From the NCBI GenBank assembly GCA_019136515.1, contig JAGVUB010000183.1, positions 62,001 to 126,000 on the forward strand: DNA of 64,000 bases. The letters run 5' to 3'. The translations under genes were made by a program, and so were the position numbers. The DNA comes from Verrucomicrobiota bacterium. Lineage in GTDB: Bacteria; Verrucomicrobiota; Verrucomicrobiia; Opitutales; Opitutaceae. This document shows, one piece after another, positions 45,225 to 54,452 of this stretch. The first letter of the stretch is position 1, and the number at the start of each line of letters is the position of its first letter. The notes beneath the pieces were generated by a model. The model saw only the letters and a list, made by a program, of their open reading frames with translations. It ran no database searches and was not told the DNA's origin.

Positions 45225-45285
45225 GACCGTTCAACCCGGCGCCCCGTGGCGGCACGGTCATGACCGATCCCGATGCCGGCTTCGC

Positions 45286-45711
45286 CTACTCAGCCGTGAT
45301 GGTGAACTGGACCGTCTTCCCGTCCGTGCTCGCATAGGAAAGCCGGTAGGTTTTCCCCGCCTCGAAGACGAACTGCCGGGTCTCGTTCGCGGTCACGGGG
45401 CGACCCTTCTTGTCCGGGTACGTGAGGCCGATCGCGAGGGCGAAGGGACCGGGCTCGAACAGGAAATAACCGCCTCGGCGCTCGCCCACGCGGCGGATGT
45501 CGAAGTGGTTGCCGTCGGTGATGCTCACATTCTTGGGCACGATGAGCTTGGCCACGGAGGCGGCCGGCGAGTCCGGCGAAGTCGTCCCGAAGCCCCACAG
45601 GAATCGCGTGCTGCCATAGTCCGGTGGCGGGACCGTGAACTTGGCGCCGGCCAGGGCGAGGACCGGGAGACACAGAACGAGGAGCAACGACAGGAGCTTG
45701 GTGATCTTCAT
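45286..45711 (-). CDS. Secreted small hypothetical protein
   Basis: A 141-residue protein with a clear signal peptide (MKITKLLSLLLVLCLPVLALAG). The mature domain has alternating strands (LIVPKNVSITDGNHFDIRRV; YFLFEPGPFALAIGLTYP; FVFEAGKTYRLSYAST; VQFTITAE), suggesting a small beta-sandwich in the periplasm. No family was recognised. The ATG at 45711 is preferred because longer frames upstream run through repeat-like DNA. The gene ends 61 bp before the presumed start of the TSUP gene, on the same strand. Confidence 0.65.
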   Translation of the reverse strand: MKITKLLSLLLVLCLPVLALAGAKFTVPPPDYGSTRFLWGFGTTSPDSPAASVAKLIVPKNVSITDGNHFDIRRVGERRGGYFLFEPGPFALAIGLTYPDKKGRPVTANETRQFVFEAGKTYRLSYASTDGKTVQFTITAE

Positions 45712-46211
45712 CGGGGTAAACGGGGACGAGGTGCCGGCGGCGCGGAACGGCCGCCCAAGCCGTGGGGACGCCCCGAGCGCAGCACTCCGCGGCCCCGCGG
45801 GCAACACTTCTTCCAATACAGGACGAGCCAAGGCCTCGGGCTGCCCGATGGTGAAGGCCCGCCCGTGCGCTCCTCCCCCACCGCGTTGAGGCCGGCCTCC
45901 GAACGTCCCATCGCGGCGCCGTGGCGCGAGGATATCCGGTGGGCTCACGGTGCACCAAGGGCCACCGCCCGCGGCCACAGAGCCGCCTCCGCCATCGGCG
46001 TCCATCTGTGTTCATCTGCGGTTCCACTTTTCCGTCTCCGGAGTCCGTGGATTCCGGCTCCGCTCGTTCGGCCGGGCTGAACGACTTCGTCGTCCAGCTA
46101 CGGCGGAGCACTGCGGATCGCTGCGCTCACGCGCAGCGCCACCGGAGGAGCGCGCCCCAACACCCATGACCTCTCACCACTCACCCACGCAGCGGCTTCG
46201 CCGCCGCGCCG
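45712..46211. other. Intergenic region with inverted REP hairpins
   Basis: No gene is seen. Minus-strand REPs lie at 46077-46101 (head GTAG, stem CTGGACGAC/GTCGTTCAG, loop GAA) and 46119-46142 (head GTGG, stem CGCTGCGC/GCGCAGCG, loop GTGA). A GTCCATCTGTGTTCATCTGC string lies near 46000. Confidence 0.6.
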
Positions 46212-47732
46212 TCACAACAGCGGCGCGGGCTCGTAGGCGGCGGCTTTGGCGTTGCGGCGCAGCAGCGGCTTCACCTGCGCCACGAAGGCGTCGACCTGGT
46301 TCGGAGCCGCGCCGACGAAACGCTCGTTCTCCGAGAGGATCTCGCGCAGCGCCTTCTTGGAGAGGCCGAGGCGCTTGTCGCCGGCGAGCCGGTCGAGCAT
46401 GGCACCGTCGCCATTGCCGGAGCCGCCCTCGCGGATGGCCTTCGCGGCGGCGAGCGCATGCTCCTTGATGGCCTCGTGCGCGGTCTCACGACCGGCGCCG
46501 GCCTTCACGGCCTCCATGAGGATCGTGGTGGTGGCGAGGAACGGCAGGTTGCGCTCGTTCTCGGCGGCGATGGCGGCCGGGAACACATCCATGCGCGCGA
46601 GCACGGTGAGGAAGGTCTCGAGCAGGCCGTCGATGGCGAAGAAGGCGTCGGGCAGCGCCACGCGGCGCACGACCGAGCAGGAGACGTCGCCCTCGTTCCA
46701 CTGGTGGCCGGCGAGCCCGCCGGTCATCACGGCGAGGCCGGAGAGGATGGTATGAAAACCGCAGATGCGCTCGCAGTTGCGGGCGTTGACCTTGTGCGGC
46801 ATCGCCGAGGAGCCCACCTGGCCCTTCTGGAAACCTTCGGTGAGCAGGCCCTGGCCGGCCATCAGACGCAACGTGGTGGCGAAGCTGGCGGCGGCGGCGG
46901 CGATCTGGCCGAGCGCGGTGACGACCTCGTGGTCGAGGCTGCGCGGATAGACCTGACCCACGCAGGTGAACGCGGCCTTGAAGCCGAGGTGCTTGATGAT
47001 GCGCGCCTCCAGCTCGAGCACGCGGTCGGCGCGGCCGCCGAGCAGCGTGAGCTGGTCGAGCTGGGTGCCGACGGCACCCTTGAGCCCGCGGACCGGATAC
47101 CGCTCGAGGAGGTTCTCGAGGCGGTCGAAGGCGATCAGGAGCTCCTCGCCGAACATCGCGAGGCGCTTGCCGAGCGTCGTGGGCTGCGCCGGCACGTTGT
47201 GCGTGCGGCCCGTGATCATCACGTCGCGGTACTGCTCGGCGCGGGTCGAAATGCCGGCGAGGGCGGCGATGGTCTTGTCGCGCACGATGCGCAGGCTGCG
47301 CTGCACCTGGAGCTGCTCGACGTTCTCGGTGAGATCGCGGCTGGTGAGGCCGAGGTGGATGAACTGGCGGGCGGCCAGGTCGGAGAATTCCTCGATGCGC
47401 GCCTTCACGTCGTGGAGCGTGGTGCGCTCGCGGGCAGCGATGGAGGCGAGGTCGATCGAGCCCTTCACGCGCTCGTAGTCCTTGATCGCCTCGGCCGGGA
47501 TCGGCACGCCGAGGTCGCGCTGCGCCTTCATCACCGCGATCCAGAAGTCGCGCTCGAGCAGGATGCGGCCCTCGCCCGACCAGATCGCGCGCAACGCCGC
47601 GGAAGCGTAGCGCTCGGCCAGCACGTTCGGGATCGAATCGGCCGGAGCAGCAGCGACAGGCGCTTTCACGGGGGCGGGAGCGGCGGCCGCGGGCGCGGCG
47701 GCGGAAGTCTTTGCGGTGGGTTTGGCAGGCAC
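46212..47732 (-). CDS. purB: Adenylosuccinate lyase
   Basis: A 506-residue enzyme of the fumarase/aspartase superfamily. It cleaves SAICAR and adenylosuccinate, releasing fumarate, in purine synthesis. The superfamily signature GSSAMPHKVNARNCER is intact, as are TSRDLTENVEQ and GRTHNVPAQPTTLGKR with the catalytic His. The first 40 residues are an Ala/Pro/Lys-rich extension not typical of PurB. No ATG exists there; the GTG at 47732 (VPAKPTAK) is the likely start, and a start further inside (VLAERYAS) would give the usual length. The assignment rests on these motifs and the overall length. Confidence 0.93.
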   Translation of the reverse strand: MPAKPTAKTSAAAPAAAAPAPVKAPVAAAPADSIPNVLAERYASAALRAIWSGEGRILLERDFWIAVMKAQRDLGVPIPAEAIKDYERVKGSIDLASIAARERTTLHDVKARIEEFSDLAARQFIHLGLTSRDLTENVEQLQVQRSLRIVRDKTIAALAGISTRAEQYRDVMITGRTHNVPAQPTTLGKRLAMFGEELLIAFDRLENLLERYPVRGLKGAVGTQLDQLTLLGGRADRVLELEARIIKHLGFKAAFTCVGQVYPRSLDHEVVTALGQIAAAAASFATTLRLMAGQGLLTEGFQKGQVGSSAMPHKVNARNCERICGFHTILSGLAVMTGGLAGHQWNEGDVSCSVVRRVALPDAFFAIDGLLETFLTVLARMDVFPAAIAAENERNLPFLATTTILMEAVKAGAGRETAHEAIKEHALAAAKAIREGGSGNGDGAMLDRLAGDKRLGLSKKALREILSENERFVGAAPNQVDAFVAQVKPLLRRNAKAAAYEPAPLL

Positions 47733-48137
47733 GGCGAGGAGCCAAAACGAATCGCCCCCGGCCTGACAATCCCGCAAGCGCAGGCGGCGACCGGAGTTCG
47801 GAGGGCGAAACCATTCTGCCGTGCGGCAGAACACACTAATTTGCACTGATGGCCGGAGGCAGGGCGGACCGCTAATCCTCGCTAATTGACGCTAGTCCGG
47901 ACGCACACCTCAGCGTCGATCGGCGTGAATCAGTGGTTCCCTGCTCCTCGCCCGCGATCAGCGGGCGCCGATTCCCCCGTCCCGGAGGCGATCAGCCGGA
48001 GGACACTTCCAAAGTTCCGCCCATTGGCGGAACCGATCAGTGGTTCACAACCCTCCGCACTGCGGCGCGAGAAGCGGTGTGACCAAGGTCACCCCCTATC
48101 CCGCGAGATGCGGCGCGCCCGGCGGTCGCGCCCTACC
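47733..48137. other. Intergenic region with short palindromes
   Basis: No gene is seen. A hairpin TTCTGCC-GTGC-GGCAGAA at 47814-47831 is followed by CACACTAATTTGCACTGATG, which resembles the string after the similar hairpin near 18089. Degenerate GCTAATC/GCTAATT strings and a GTGACCAAGGTCAC palindrome near 48079 are also present. Confidence 0.5.
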
Positions 48138-49232
48138 TCAGCTCAGGCAGCGCACGGCCATCTCGCGCAGGACTTCCTCCTGCTCGCTCGGGCGGTCGAG
48201 CAGGCGCTGGAACGTCGCATAGAACTCCTGCTGGTTGTCGATCATGCGCTTGAGCGACGGCATCTTCGACGACGACGCCAGCTTGCCGAGATACCAGAGA
48301 TTCTGGGTGAAGATGTTGCAGGCCGTCTTCTCGGTGAGGTCGCCATAGGCTTTCCCATACGCCTGCTGCGCGCGGCCGAAGCCGGCCTTGTCGAGCCCGC
48401 CGGGACCGAGCCGGACCTCGCCGGCGTCGATGAGCATCTTCACCTGGATGAGCAGGCGGTTGCGGTTCTGCAGCGAGGAGAGGATCGGGCGCGCGTCGCC
48501 GCCCGCGAAGAAATGCCGGTGCAGCGCCTCGAGCGTCCACTGGAGGTTGCCCGAGAAGAACGCCTCCGCCGCCTCGAAGAAATCGCCCTCCGCCGTGGAA
48601 ACGACGATCTCGGCCACGTCGGCCTCGGTGATCTTCGCCGCATCGCCGACGTAGGCGGCGAGCTTGCGCACCTCCTCGACGATGAGCCGCGTGTTCGCGC
48701 CAACCTTCGCGATGAGCACCGGCAGCGCCTCGCCCTCGAACGTCACCCCCTGCGCCTGCGCCTCGCCGAGCGCGACCTGCTGCAGCGTGGCCTCGTCGCC
48801 CGCCTCACCGCCCACGAGCGTGCAGTCGGAGTTGCCCTCCGCCCACTTGGGGAACGACCGCCGCCGATCCACCGGCGCCGCGGTGACGAGCACGCCGACC
48901 TGCTCCGGATCGAGACCGGCGAGGATCGTCTTGAGCTCCTCGACCTGCTTGAGCGTGCTCTCGGCGCGGCCGGTCACGGAGTCGGCGAGGAAGTTCACGT
49001 CCTTGAGCCACACGTACCGGCGGCCGCCGAACAGCCCGAGCGTCTGCACGGCCTCGCGGAACTTGTTCACGGCCGCCTCGACCTCGGCCACGTTGTTGGC
49101 GAAGCCGTTCACGATCTCGCGCGAGAACTCGTCCGCGGCGTCGGCCGCGAGGGTGGCGAAGCGTTCCTTGCCGAGCCGGCCCACGACGAAGTCGTCGGAA
49201 CCGCAGATGAAGCTGAAACGCGCGCCGCTCAT
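48138..49232 (-). CDS. holA: DNA polymerase III delta subunit
   Basis: A 364-residue clamp-loader subunit that opens the sliding clamp at the replication fork. The family start FSFICGSDDFVVGR is present, as are LFGGRRYVWLKDVNFL, the Asp/Thr-poor second domain, and the helical collar domain GDFFEAAEAFFSGN through NRLLIQVKML. The ATG at 49232 fits the family length (about 340-360). HolA sequences are variable between phyla, so the call rests on the order of segments and total length. The gene is monocistronic, with REP hairpins upstream. Confidence 0.88.
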   Translation of the reverse strand: MSGARFSFICGSDDFVVGRLGKERFATLAADAADEFSREIVNGFANNVAEVEAAVNKFREAVQTLGLFGGRRYVWLKDVNFLADSVTGRAESTLKQVEELKTILAGLDPEQVGVLVTAAPVDRRRSFPKWAEGNSDCTLVGGEAGDEATLQQVALGEAQAQGVTFEGEALPVLIAKVGANTRLIVEEVRKLAAYVGDAAKITEADVAEIVVSTAEGDFFEAAEAFFSGNLQWTLEALHRHFFAGGDARPILSSLQNRNRLLIQVKMLIDAGEVRLGPGGLDKAGFGRAQQAYGKAYGDLTEKTACNIFTQNLWYLGKLASSSKMPSLKRMIDNQQEFYATFQRLLDRPSEQEEVLREMAVRCLS

Positions 49233-49299
49233 GAGGTGCGCGATGGGAAAACGAAACGCCGCCGATGTCGAGAGCGCGGCGCGGGCGATTGCGCAAGAG

Positions 49300-49399
49300 G
49301 TAGGGCGGTATCTCCGAAGCCGCCATGTACGGGGGCAGACGCCGCGCGCCACCCTCGCCGCGGGCGAAGCGAACGGACGTTTCGTAGAAACGTCCCTAC
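49300..49399. repeat. Two further REP-type hairpins upstream of holA
   Basis: 49300-49324 is GTAG followed by GGCGGT and AGCCGCC arms around ATCTCCG. 49375-49399 is inverted: GTAG, then GGACGTTTC/GAAACGTCC around TAC in minus-strand sense. Confidence 0.6.
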
Positions 49400-49424
49400 C
49401 GATCGGGAGCAGACTCGCCCCGCC

Positions 49425-49776
49425 CTCAGCCGTGATCATGCAGCCCCCACCGCAAAACGCGTTTTGCCCCGGACGGAAAGAAACAGGCCTTGGTCTGCGC
49501 TGATCGGTGGCGGGCGAAACTCCGTCGCCGCCACGCACACCAACGGCGCCGACGGAGCGGCGCCCTCCGGCAAACCGGACGCTGTTTCCTGGGAGTTGCC
49601 GCAAATCCACGAGCGAACCTCCGGCCACCGTTGGTGAAACCACCGGCCGGCATGCTCTCCCCGTGGGTCCGGTCTCCGACCGGACACCTCCGACTCCAGC
49701 CGTGACCGCCGGCTCACGTATTCAGGCGTCCAGTCAGAGACTGGACCTACTCGCGGACTGCATGATCACGCCTCAG
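49425..49776. repeat. Dispersed element copy 2 with near-perfect terminal inverted repeats
   Basis: CTCAGCCGTGATCATGC (49425-49441) and GCATGATCACGCCTCAG (49760-49776) are inverted repeats with 15 of 17 matches. The 352-bp unit shares about 180 bp (49597-49776) with the element at 409-608, including the two convergent hairpins, here at 49663-49685 (head GTGG) and 49728-49750 (head GTAG). Its right end contains the stop codon of the pseudouridine synthase gene, just as copy 1 overlaps the stop of the PLD-like gene. Confidence 0.75.
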
Positions 49777-50585
49777 ATCGCCAGATGCTCGCCGAGCTTC
49801 TTGAGCAGCACGGCGAAGGGCTTGGGCAACGGCGCCTCGACGCTCACCGGCTGGCCGTCGGCGCCGGGGAACCGGATCCGCGCCAGGTGCAGGCAGAGCT
49901 CGCCGTAGAGCGGCTGCTCCACCCGCGTGCCGTCCCCGGCGGGGCGGTAGTCGCGCTTGATCTCGGAGAGGTAGATCGGGGTCGTCTTCGCGTAGCGCGA
50001 CTCGCCCACGATCGGCAGCGCGCTCTCGGCGGCGTGCACGCGGATCTGGTGCAGCCGGTCGAAGGTCGTCGTCGCCGTCCAGACCGCGTAACCACGGAAA
50101 CGTTTCTCCAGCCGGAAGGTCGTGGCCGTCTTCTTGCCCGTGGTGTGCGACACGAGCATGCGCGGCTCGGTGGCGTGCGGCGCTAGCGGCAGCTCGCAGA
50201 CGATCTCCTCCTGCGTCGGCCGCCCCATCGTGACGAAACGGTACGTGAGCTCGATCTGCGCCGAGCCCAGCGCGTTGGCGAGCCGGGCACCCTCGGCGTC
50301 GGTCGTCGCGCACAACACGGCGCCGGAGGCGACGAGGTCGGGACCGACGATGCCATGGAAGGCGCCGATGCCGAGGCGGGCGAGCTGCGGCTTGCCGTCG
50401 CGCAGCTGGCGGCGCACCTCGCGCACGAGATCGGTCTGCCGCGGTATCCAGGGATCGGGTGCCCACGGCACGCCGACGGGTTTGTTCAGCACCAGCCAAC
50501 CCTCGCCCCGCGCGAGGAAGGGCAGCCGGAGCGGTTCACGCACGAGCGTGTCGGGCGGGAAACTGAGGAAATCGTCGGCAGGCAT
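49773..50585 (-). CDS. RluA-family pseudouridine synthase-like protein
   Basis: A 270-residue protein related to RluA-type enzymes that convert uridine to pseudouridine in rRNA or tRNA. Supporting strings are LVLNKPVGVPWAPD near the start, LTYRFVTMGRPTQEEI, LLAPHATEPRM-like region with TTFRLEKRF, and FDRLHQIRVHAAESALPIVGESRYAK near the end. The usual active-site motif HRLDxDTSG is altered to FHGIVGPDLVASG; the Asp of GPD is the only candidate for the catalytic residue. Activity is therefore plausible but not assured. The stop lies within the right terminal repeat of the dispersed element. The ATG at 50585 opens the family-like start. Confidence 0.75.
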   Translation of the reverse strand: MPADDFLSFPPDTLVREPLRLPFLARGEGWLVLNKPVGVPWAPDPWIPRQTDLVREVRRQLRDGKPQLARLGIGAFHGIVGPDLVASGAVLCATTDAEGARLANALGSAQIELTYRFVTMGRPTQEEIVCELPLAPHATEPRMLVSHTTGKKTATTFRLEKRFRGYAVWTATTTFDRLHQIRVHAAESALPIVGESRYAKTTPIYLSEIKRDYRPAGDGTRVEQPLYGELCLHLARIRFPGADGQPVSVEAPLPKPFAVLLKKLGEHLAI

Positions 50586-50662
50586 GGCGGGAGTGGAGAC
50601 GGAAGGTTGGTGCGGCGGGCGGTGCGGCTGCCGGAAACTAGTCCCGGCGGGCGCGCGGCCCA

Positions 50663-50697
50663 GAAAAAACGAAACCCCCACGCAGGGCGCGTGAGGG
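50663..50697 (-). terminator. Rho-independent terminator of rpsT
   Basis: In minus-strand sense CCCTCACGC pairs with GCGTGGGGG (one G-T pair) around a five-base loop, followed by TTTCGTTTTTTC. It lies about 25 bp past the rpsT stop. Confidence 0.85.
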
Positions 50698-50722
50698 TGA
50701 GGTCGGCGAAAAACGCCTGCGC

Positions 50723-50986
50723 TCAGGCCTTGGCCAGGACCAGCTTGCTCAGCTGGGACTTGTGGCGGGCGGCGGCGTTCTTGTGGACGACGCCGCTCTT
50801 CGTCGCCTTGTCGAGCGCGGAGATGAACTCCACAGCGACGGCGCGGGCCTCGTCGTTCTTGCTCTCGGCGGTGAGCTTCGCGAGCTTGCGCGAGAGGGTC
50901 TTCAGGCGCGACTTCACGGTCTTGTTGCGTTCCTGACGGCGGAGGGCCTGGCGGGCGGCCTTGATGGCAGATTTGGTATTGGCCAT
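50723..50986 (-). CDS. rpsT: 30S ribosomal protein S20
   Basis: An 87-residue basic, helical protein with the family start MANTKSAIKAARQALRRQER and the C-terminal GVVHKNAAARHKSQLSKLV. S20 binds the 5' domain of 16S rRNA during small-subunit assembly. The ATG at 50986 is the family start; a longer frame from 51022 is not. It is monocistronic with its own terminator. Confidence 0.97.
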   Translation of the reverse strand: MANTKSAIKAARQALRRQERNKTVKSRLKTLSRKLAKLTAESKNDEARAVAVEFISALDKATKSGVVHKNAAARHKSQLSKLVLAKA

Positions 50987-51172
50987 GACGTAAATTGGTC
51001 GAAAGAAGGGTCGAGAACTCAAAATCGCCGAGCGGTGTCAAGCGTGCAGTCCGCCGCGACCGGCGCAGCACCATATACGCAACGACTCGAATGCCTCGCA
51101 CGCCCGTGCATCGGAACTTGCCGTCGGCGCCCGGCCGGCGCTGTGTTGCACCCCTCCCCCCCGCCCCTCCGT

Positions 51173-52273
51173 ATGCCCGCCAACCGCAAGCGTCCCGATC
51201 GCCCCGCCACCCTCGCCGATGTCGGCCGCGAGGCCGGCGTGTCCGCGATGGCCGCCTCGGCGGTGCTCAATGGCGCCCGCACCTCCACGCGCATCTCCCG
51301 CGAGACCCGCGCGCGCATCCTCGAGGCCGCGATCAAGCTCAGCTACCGCCCCAACGCCGCCGCCCGCGCCCTCGCGCAGCGCCGCATGAACACCCTCGGC
51401 ATCGCCGCCATCGTCAACGACGGCGGCGAGTTCGACCACTACTTCCTCGAGGCCTTCAACGGCATCATCTCCAACGCCGCCGTCCACAGCCAGACCACCA
51501 CCGTCTTCGCCCTCCACGACTGGGACCGCGATTCACATCGCATCCCGGGCTTCTGCGACGGCCGCATCGACGGCCTCATCCTCATCGCCCCGGTCTTCCA
51601 CGGCGCCTCCGCGCGCTTTCTGCCCACCCACACGCCCTTCGTGGCCATGCACCCCGACCAACCGCTGCCCGGCGTGGTCAACATCGAGGCCGACGAGGAG
51701 CCGGGCGCCCAGGCGATCGTGCGCGATCTACTCGCGGCCGGCCATCGGCGCATCCTCCACATCACCGGCCCGCGCGGCCGCGGCGGGCCCGAGCGGCGTA
51801 TCCACGGCTACCAGAACGCTCTGCACGCCCACGGCGTCGACTTCGACCCCGACCTCATGGTCGACGGGCGGTTCTCGACCGAGGGCGGGCGCGAGGTCAT
51901 GGGGGCCTGGCTCGAGCGTCACGTCGGCCAGCCGCTGCCCGACGCGATCTTCGCGGCCAGCGACGCCATCGCCCTCGGTTGCATGGAGGTGCTTGCCCGC
52001 GCCGGCTACAACGTGCCGCAGGACATCTCTGTCGTCGGCTTCGACGACACGCTGGCCGCCCGCACCACCGCCCCCCAGCTCACCACCGTCCGCCAGCCCC
52101 TGCGCGCCATGGGCATGCGCGCCGTCGAGCTCCTCCTCGAGCGCATCCGCCGCAACCTCGGCGAGCCCGCACCCGACGCCTCCGGCACCATCGTTTTCCC
52201 CGTCGAGATCGTCCACCGCGCCTCCGTCCGGCCGCCCCGGCACCCCCGCCCGCGGATCGTGCCCCCCGTGTAG
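51173..52273 (+). CDS. LacI-family transcriptional regulator
   Basis: A 366-residue regulator. Residues about 10-58 form the LacI helix-turn-helix and hinge (ATLADVGREAGVSAMAASAVLNG, then SRETRARILEAAIKLSYRPNAAARAL). The rest is a periplasmic-binding-protein-like sensor, with ISVVGFDDTLAARTTAPQLTTVRQP typical of its second lobe. Such proteins bind operators and release them on binding a sugar or nucleoside. The ligand and targets are unknown; no sugar-use genes are adjacent. The recognition helix is slightly unusual, with SAMAASAVLNG in place of the common SxxTVSRVLNG. It is convergent with the next regulator. Confidence 0.92.
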   Translation: MPANRKRPDRPATLADVGREAGVSAMAASAVLNGARTSTRISRETRARILEAAIKLSYRPNAAARALAQRRMNTLGIAAIVNDGGEFDHYFLEAFNGIISNAAVHSQTTTVFALHDWDRDSHRIPGFCDGRIDGLILIAPVFHGASARFLPTHTPFVAMHPDQPLPGVVNIEADEEPGAQAIVRDLLAAGHRRILHITGPRGRGGPERRIHGYQNALHAHGVDFDPDLMVDGRFSTEGGREVMGAWLERHVGQPLPDAIFAASDAIALGCMEVLARAGYNVPQDISVVGFDDTLAARTTAPQLTTVRQPLRAMGMRAVELLLERIRRNLGEPAPDASGTIVFPVEIVHRASVRPPRHPRPRIVPPV

Positions 52274-52480
52274 CCGGAAAGTCCGGTCGCGGGACGCGAG
52301 CCAGGGGACGCGCGCCCGGGCTCCGTGGGGTGAACGGCACCGGGCCGTCGACGACGCTCGCACCAGCCCTCCGCCCTGCCGCGGGGCGAAGGCCGCCAAG
52401 GCTTTCGTCCGGGATCGCCCGGTCGAGGTCCGTCCCTTCACGGGCGCGCGTCCCTCGACCCTCGGCAGCGGGCTGCTCCC

Positions 52481-54319
52481 TCACTCCAGCAGGAGCGTGA
52501 CGGCCAGCAGGCCCAGCGTCGTCGGCACAGCCGGATTGGAGCGCACGCGGATCTCCTCGAGCACGGCGTCCGGCTGCGGATTCGCCCACTCCAGCGAGTA
52601 GAGGTACCGCTCGTAGGCGAAGGGGTCGCCGTTCTCGGTGATCGCGACATGGCGCACGCCGTCGGCGTTGAACTGGGGGAACTCCGGCCACCAGTCCTGG
52701 ATGTTGGCCGGCGGCGTATCCGGACTGTGGGCTGGGCCCACGCCGCGCGCCACCAGCGGCACCACGGCGACCGGCCGTCCCGTCTGGCGGAACTCGTACC
52801 AGGCGAACGGCACCCGCTCGCCCGCGTAGCCGCAGCCATGGAGGAAGTAGGCGCCGCGCACCCGGCGGCCGACCGGCAGCACGAGTTCCTCGGGCAGGGA
52901 GCGGCGCGAGGTCGGCGGGAAGCGGCTGGAGCGCAGCACCACCACGCTGCGCCCGCGGTTCGTGCGCTCGTCGAGCAGCGAGAAATCCACGCCATGGATG
53001 CGCAGCAGCCCGGAGCCGAGGTGCAGCAGCGGCAGGTGCCCCAGCCAGCCGTGTGGTCGGCGCAGCGAACGGTTGGCCTGCGCCGCCAGGTCCAGCGGCA
53101 CGAATGCGCCCGGCGCGCCGTGCTCGACGAGGCGATGCGGCCAGTGCCAGGTCTCCGCCGCTTCGCGCAAGCGCGGTTCGATCGCGTGCGGCCACACGCG
53201 CGCCAGCCGGTTGGCCCCGCGGGCGGCCTCCTCGGGCCGGGCCGCCGGCGGCGTCGCCAGCGCGCCCACCGACCCGCGCTCGCGCAGTGTGCCCTCCACG
53301 CGGATGCGCTGGCGCGGCGGCACCCGCCCGAGGCGGCGCACCTCCATCATCTGCTGGCAGGCCAGATCGAGGGCGAGATGGGCCATGCACCGCGCGTCGA
53401 AGGCCACGCAGGTGACCGGCGGCTCCGCGGTGCGGGCCTCCGCCGAGTCGCCCACCGCGACCACCGAGAGGTCCCGCGGCACCCGCAGCCCCTCCTTGCG
53501 CGTCGCCGCCAGGAAACTCTTGAGGATGTCGACGTCGAACAGCACGACCGCGCTCGCGCGCGGGCACGTGCGCCGCATGCGCTGGAACTCCGTGCGCACC
53601 GCCTCCGGGGTGTGCGAGTTGATCTCGAAGACATTGCGCGCGGCCGAGGTCAGGCCGAGCCGCAGGCATGCCTCCTCGAAGCCCAGCCGCACCGCGCCGG
53701 AGCGCTGCAGCCGGCGCAGGGAGCCGATGCACACGATCTCGCGGTGGCCGTGGGCGAAGAGGTGGCCGACCAGCTGCGCGGCGGCGTTGCGCAGGTCCTC
53801 CGCGGCGAGGTTGTGGCCGGGCGGGGCCTCCTCGGCCACCACATACGGGATACGCAGGCGGTCGAGTTCGGCCGTCTCGTTGTCCCACTCCCAGCCGCTG
53901 TCGGTGATGCGCGTGATCACGCCGTCGAACCGGTGCTGGAGCACCTTCTGCAGCGCGTTGCGCAGGGTGTCGCGGCCGATGAAATAGAACTCCTCCACCC
54001 GCACGCCGCGCCGCGCGGCCTCCTCGGCGATGCCCGGGAAACGCGTCGCGCGATGCGAGAGCACGGCCAGCCGCGCCCCCACCAGCGAGACCGTCGTGGC
54101 GGCGACCGGCAGCAGCTTGTAGCCCTCGCGGCGCAGCCGCCCGGCGGCGATCAGCCGCAACGCGGCGCGGTTGACGGCCGCCTGGCTCACGCCCCATTGC
54201 GCGGCGAGCACCTTCTCGGTGGGGAATGGCTGGCCACGCCGCCCCTCCGCTTGGCGGATCAGGGCTTCGTAGCCGGCCAGGGCTTTGTCGACGGGGCGCA
54301 GAACCGCGTTGGTTTTCAC
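52481..54319 (-). CDS. GntR-type regulator with substrate-binding-like and extra C-terminal domains
   Basis: A 612-residue protein. The N-terminus is a GntR-type winged helix (PFPTEKVLAAQWGVSQAAVNRAALRLIAAGRL, residues about 30-63). Residues about 80-375 resemble the periplasmic-binding-protein fold of LacI/GntR sensors (ATRFPGIAEEAARRGVRVEEF; HREIVCIGSL; DLSVVAVGDS). A third part of about 220 residues (from EPRLREAAETWHWPH) contains YFLHGCGYAGERVPFAWYEFRQ and PVAVVPLVARG, a beta-sandwich of the type seen in glycan-active proteins of this phylum; its role in a regulator is unclear. The start is a GTG at 54319. It is divergent from the glycan cluster, so it may regulate that cluster; this is inference. 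Confidence 0.8.
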   Translation of the reverse strand: MKTNAVLRPVDKALAGYEALIRQAEGRRGQPFPTEKVLAAQWGVSQAAVNRAALRLIAAGRLRREGYKLLPVAATTVSLVGARLAVLSHRATRFPGIAEEAARRGVRVEEFYFIGRDTLRNALQKVLQHRFDGVITRITDSGWEWDNETAELDRLRIPYVVAEEAPPGHNLAAEDLRNAAAQLVGHLFAHGHREIVCIGSLRRLQRSGAVRLGFEEACLRLGLTSAARNVFEINSHTPEAVRTEFQRMRRTCPRASAVVLFDVDILKSFLAATRKEGLRVPRDLSVVAVGDSAEARTAEPPVTCVAFDARCMAHLALDLACQQMMEVRRLGRVPPRQRIRVEGTLRERGSVGALATPPAARPEEAARGANRLARVWPHAIEPRLREAAETWHWPHRLVEHGAPGAFVPLDLAAQANRSLRRPHGWLGHLPLLHLGSGLLRIHGVDFSLLDERTNRGRSVVVLRSSRFPPTSRRSLPEELVLPVGRRVRGAYFLHGCGYAGERVPFAWYEFRQTGRPVAVVPLVARGVGPAHSPDTPPANIQDWWPEFPQFNADGVRHVAITENGDPFAYERYLYSLEWANPQPDAVLEEIRVRSNPAVPTTLGLLAVTLLLE

Positions 54320-54452
54320 GGGAATCGGGGCGCAGAGACTCGGCCGGCGATCCGGCCGGATCAATCCGATTGTCGGCCGCGCGCCACCGCCCGGCGCCCG
54401 TCCCCTCCTTCCGACTTCACTTCGGCCGAACAATGGCGCTTCATCTCCCGCG

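Noticed and set aside
44044-45263. Integron integrase gene next to the cassette array
   Set aside because: None of the frames to the right of the array shows tyrosine recombinase motifs; the only intact gene there is a TSUP permease on the minus strand.
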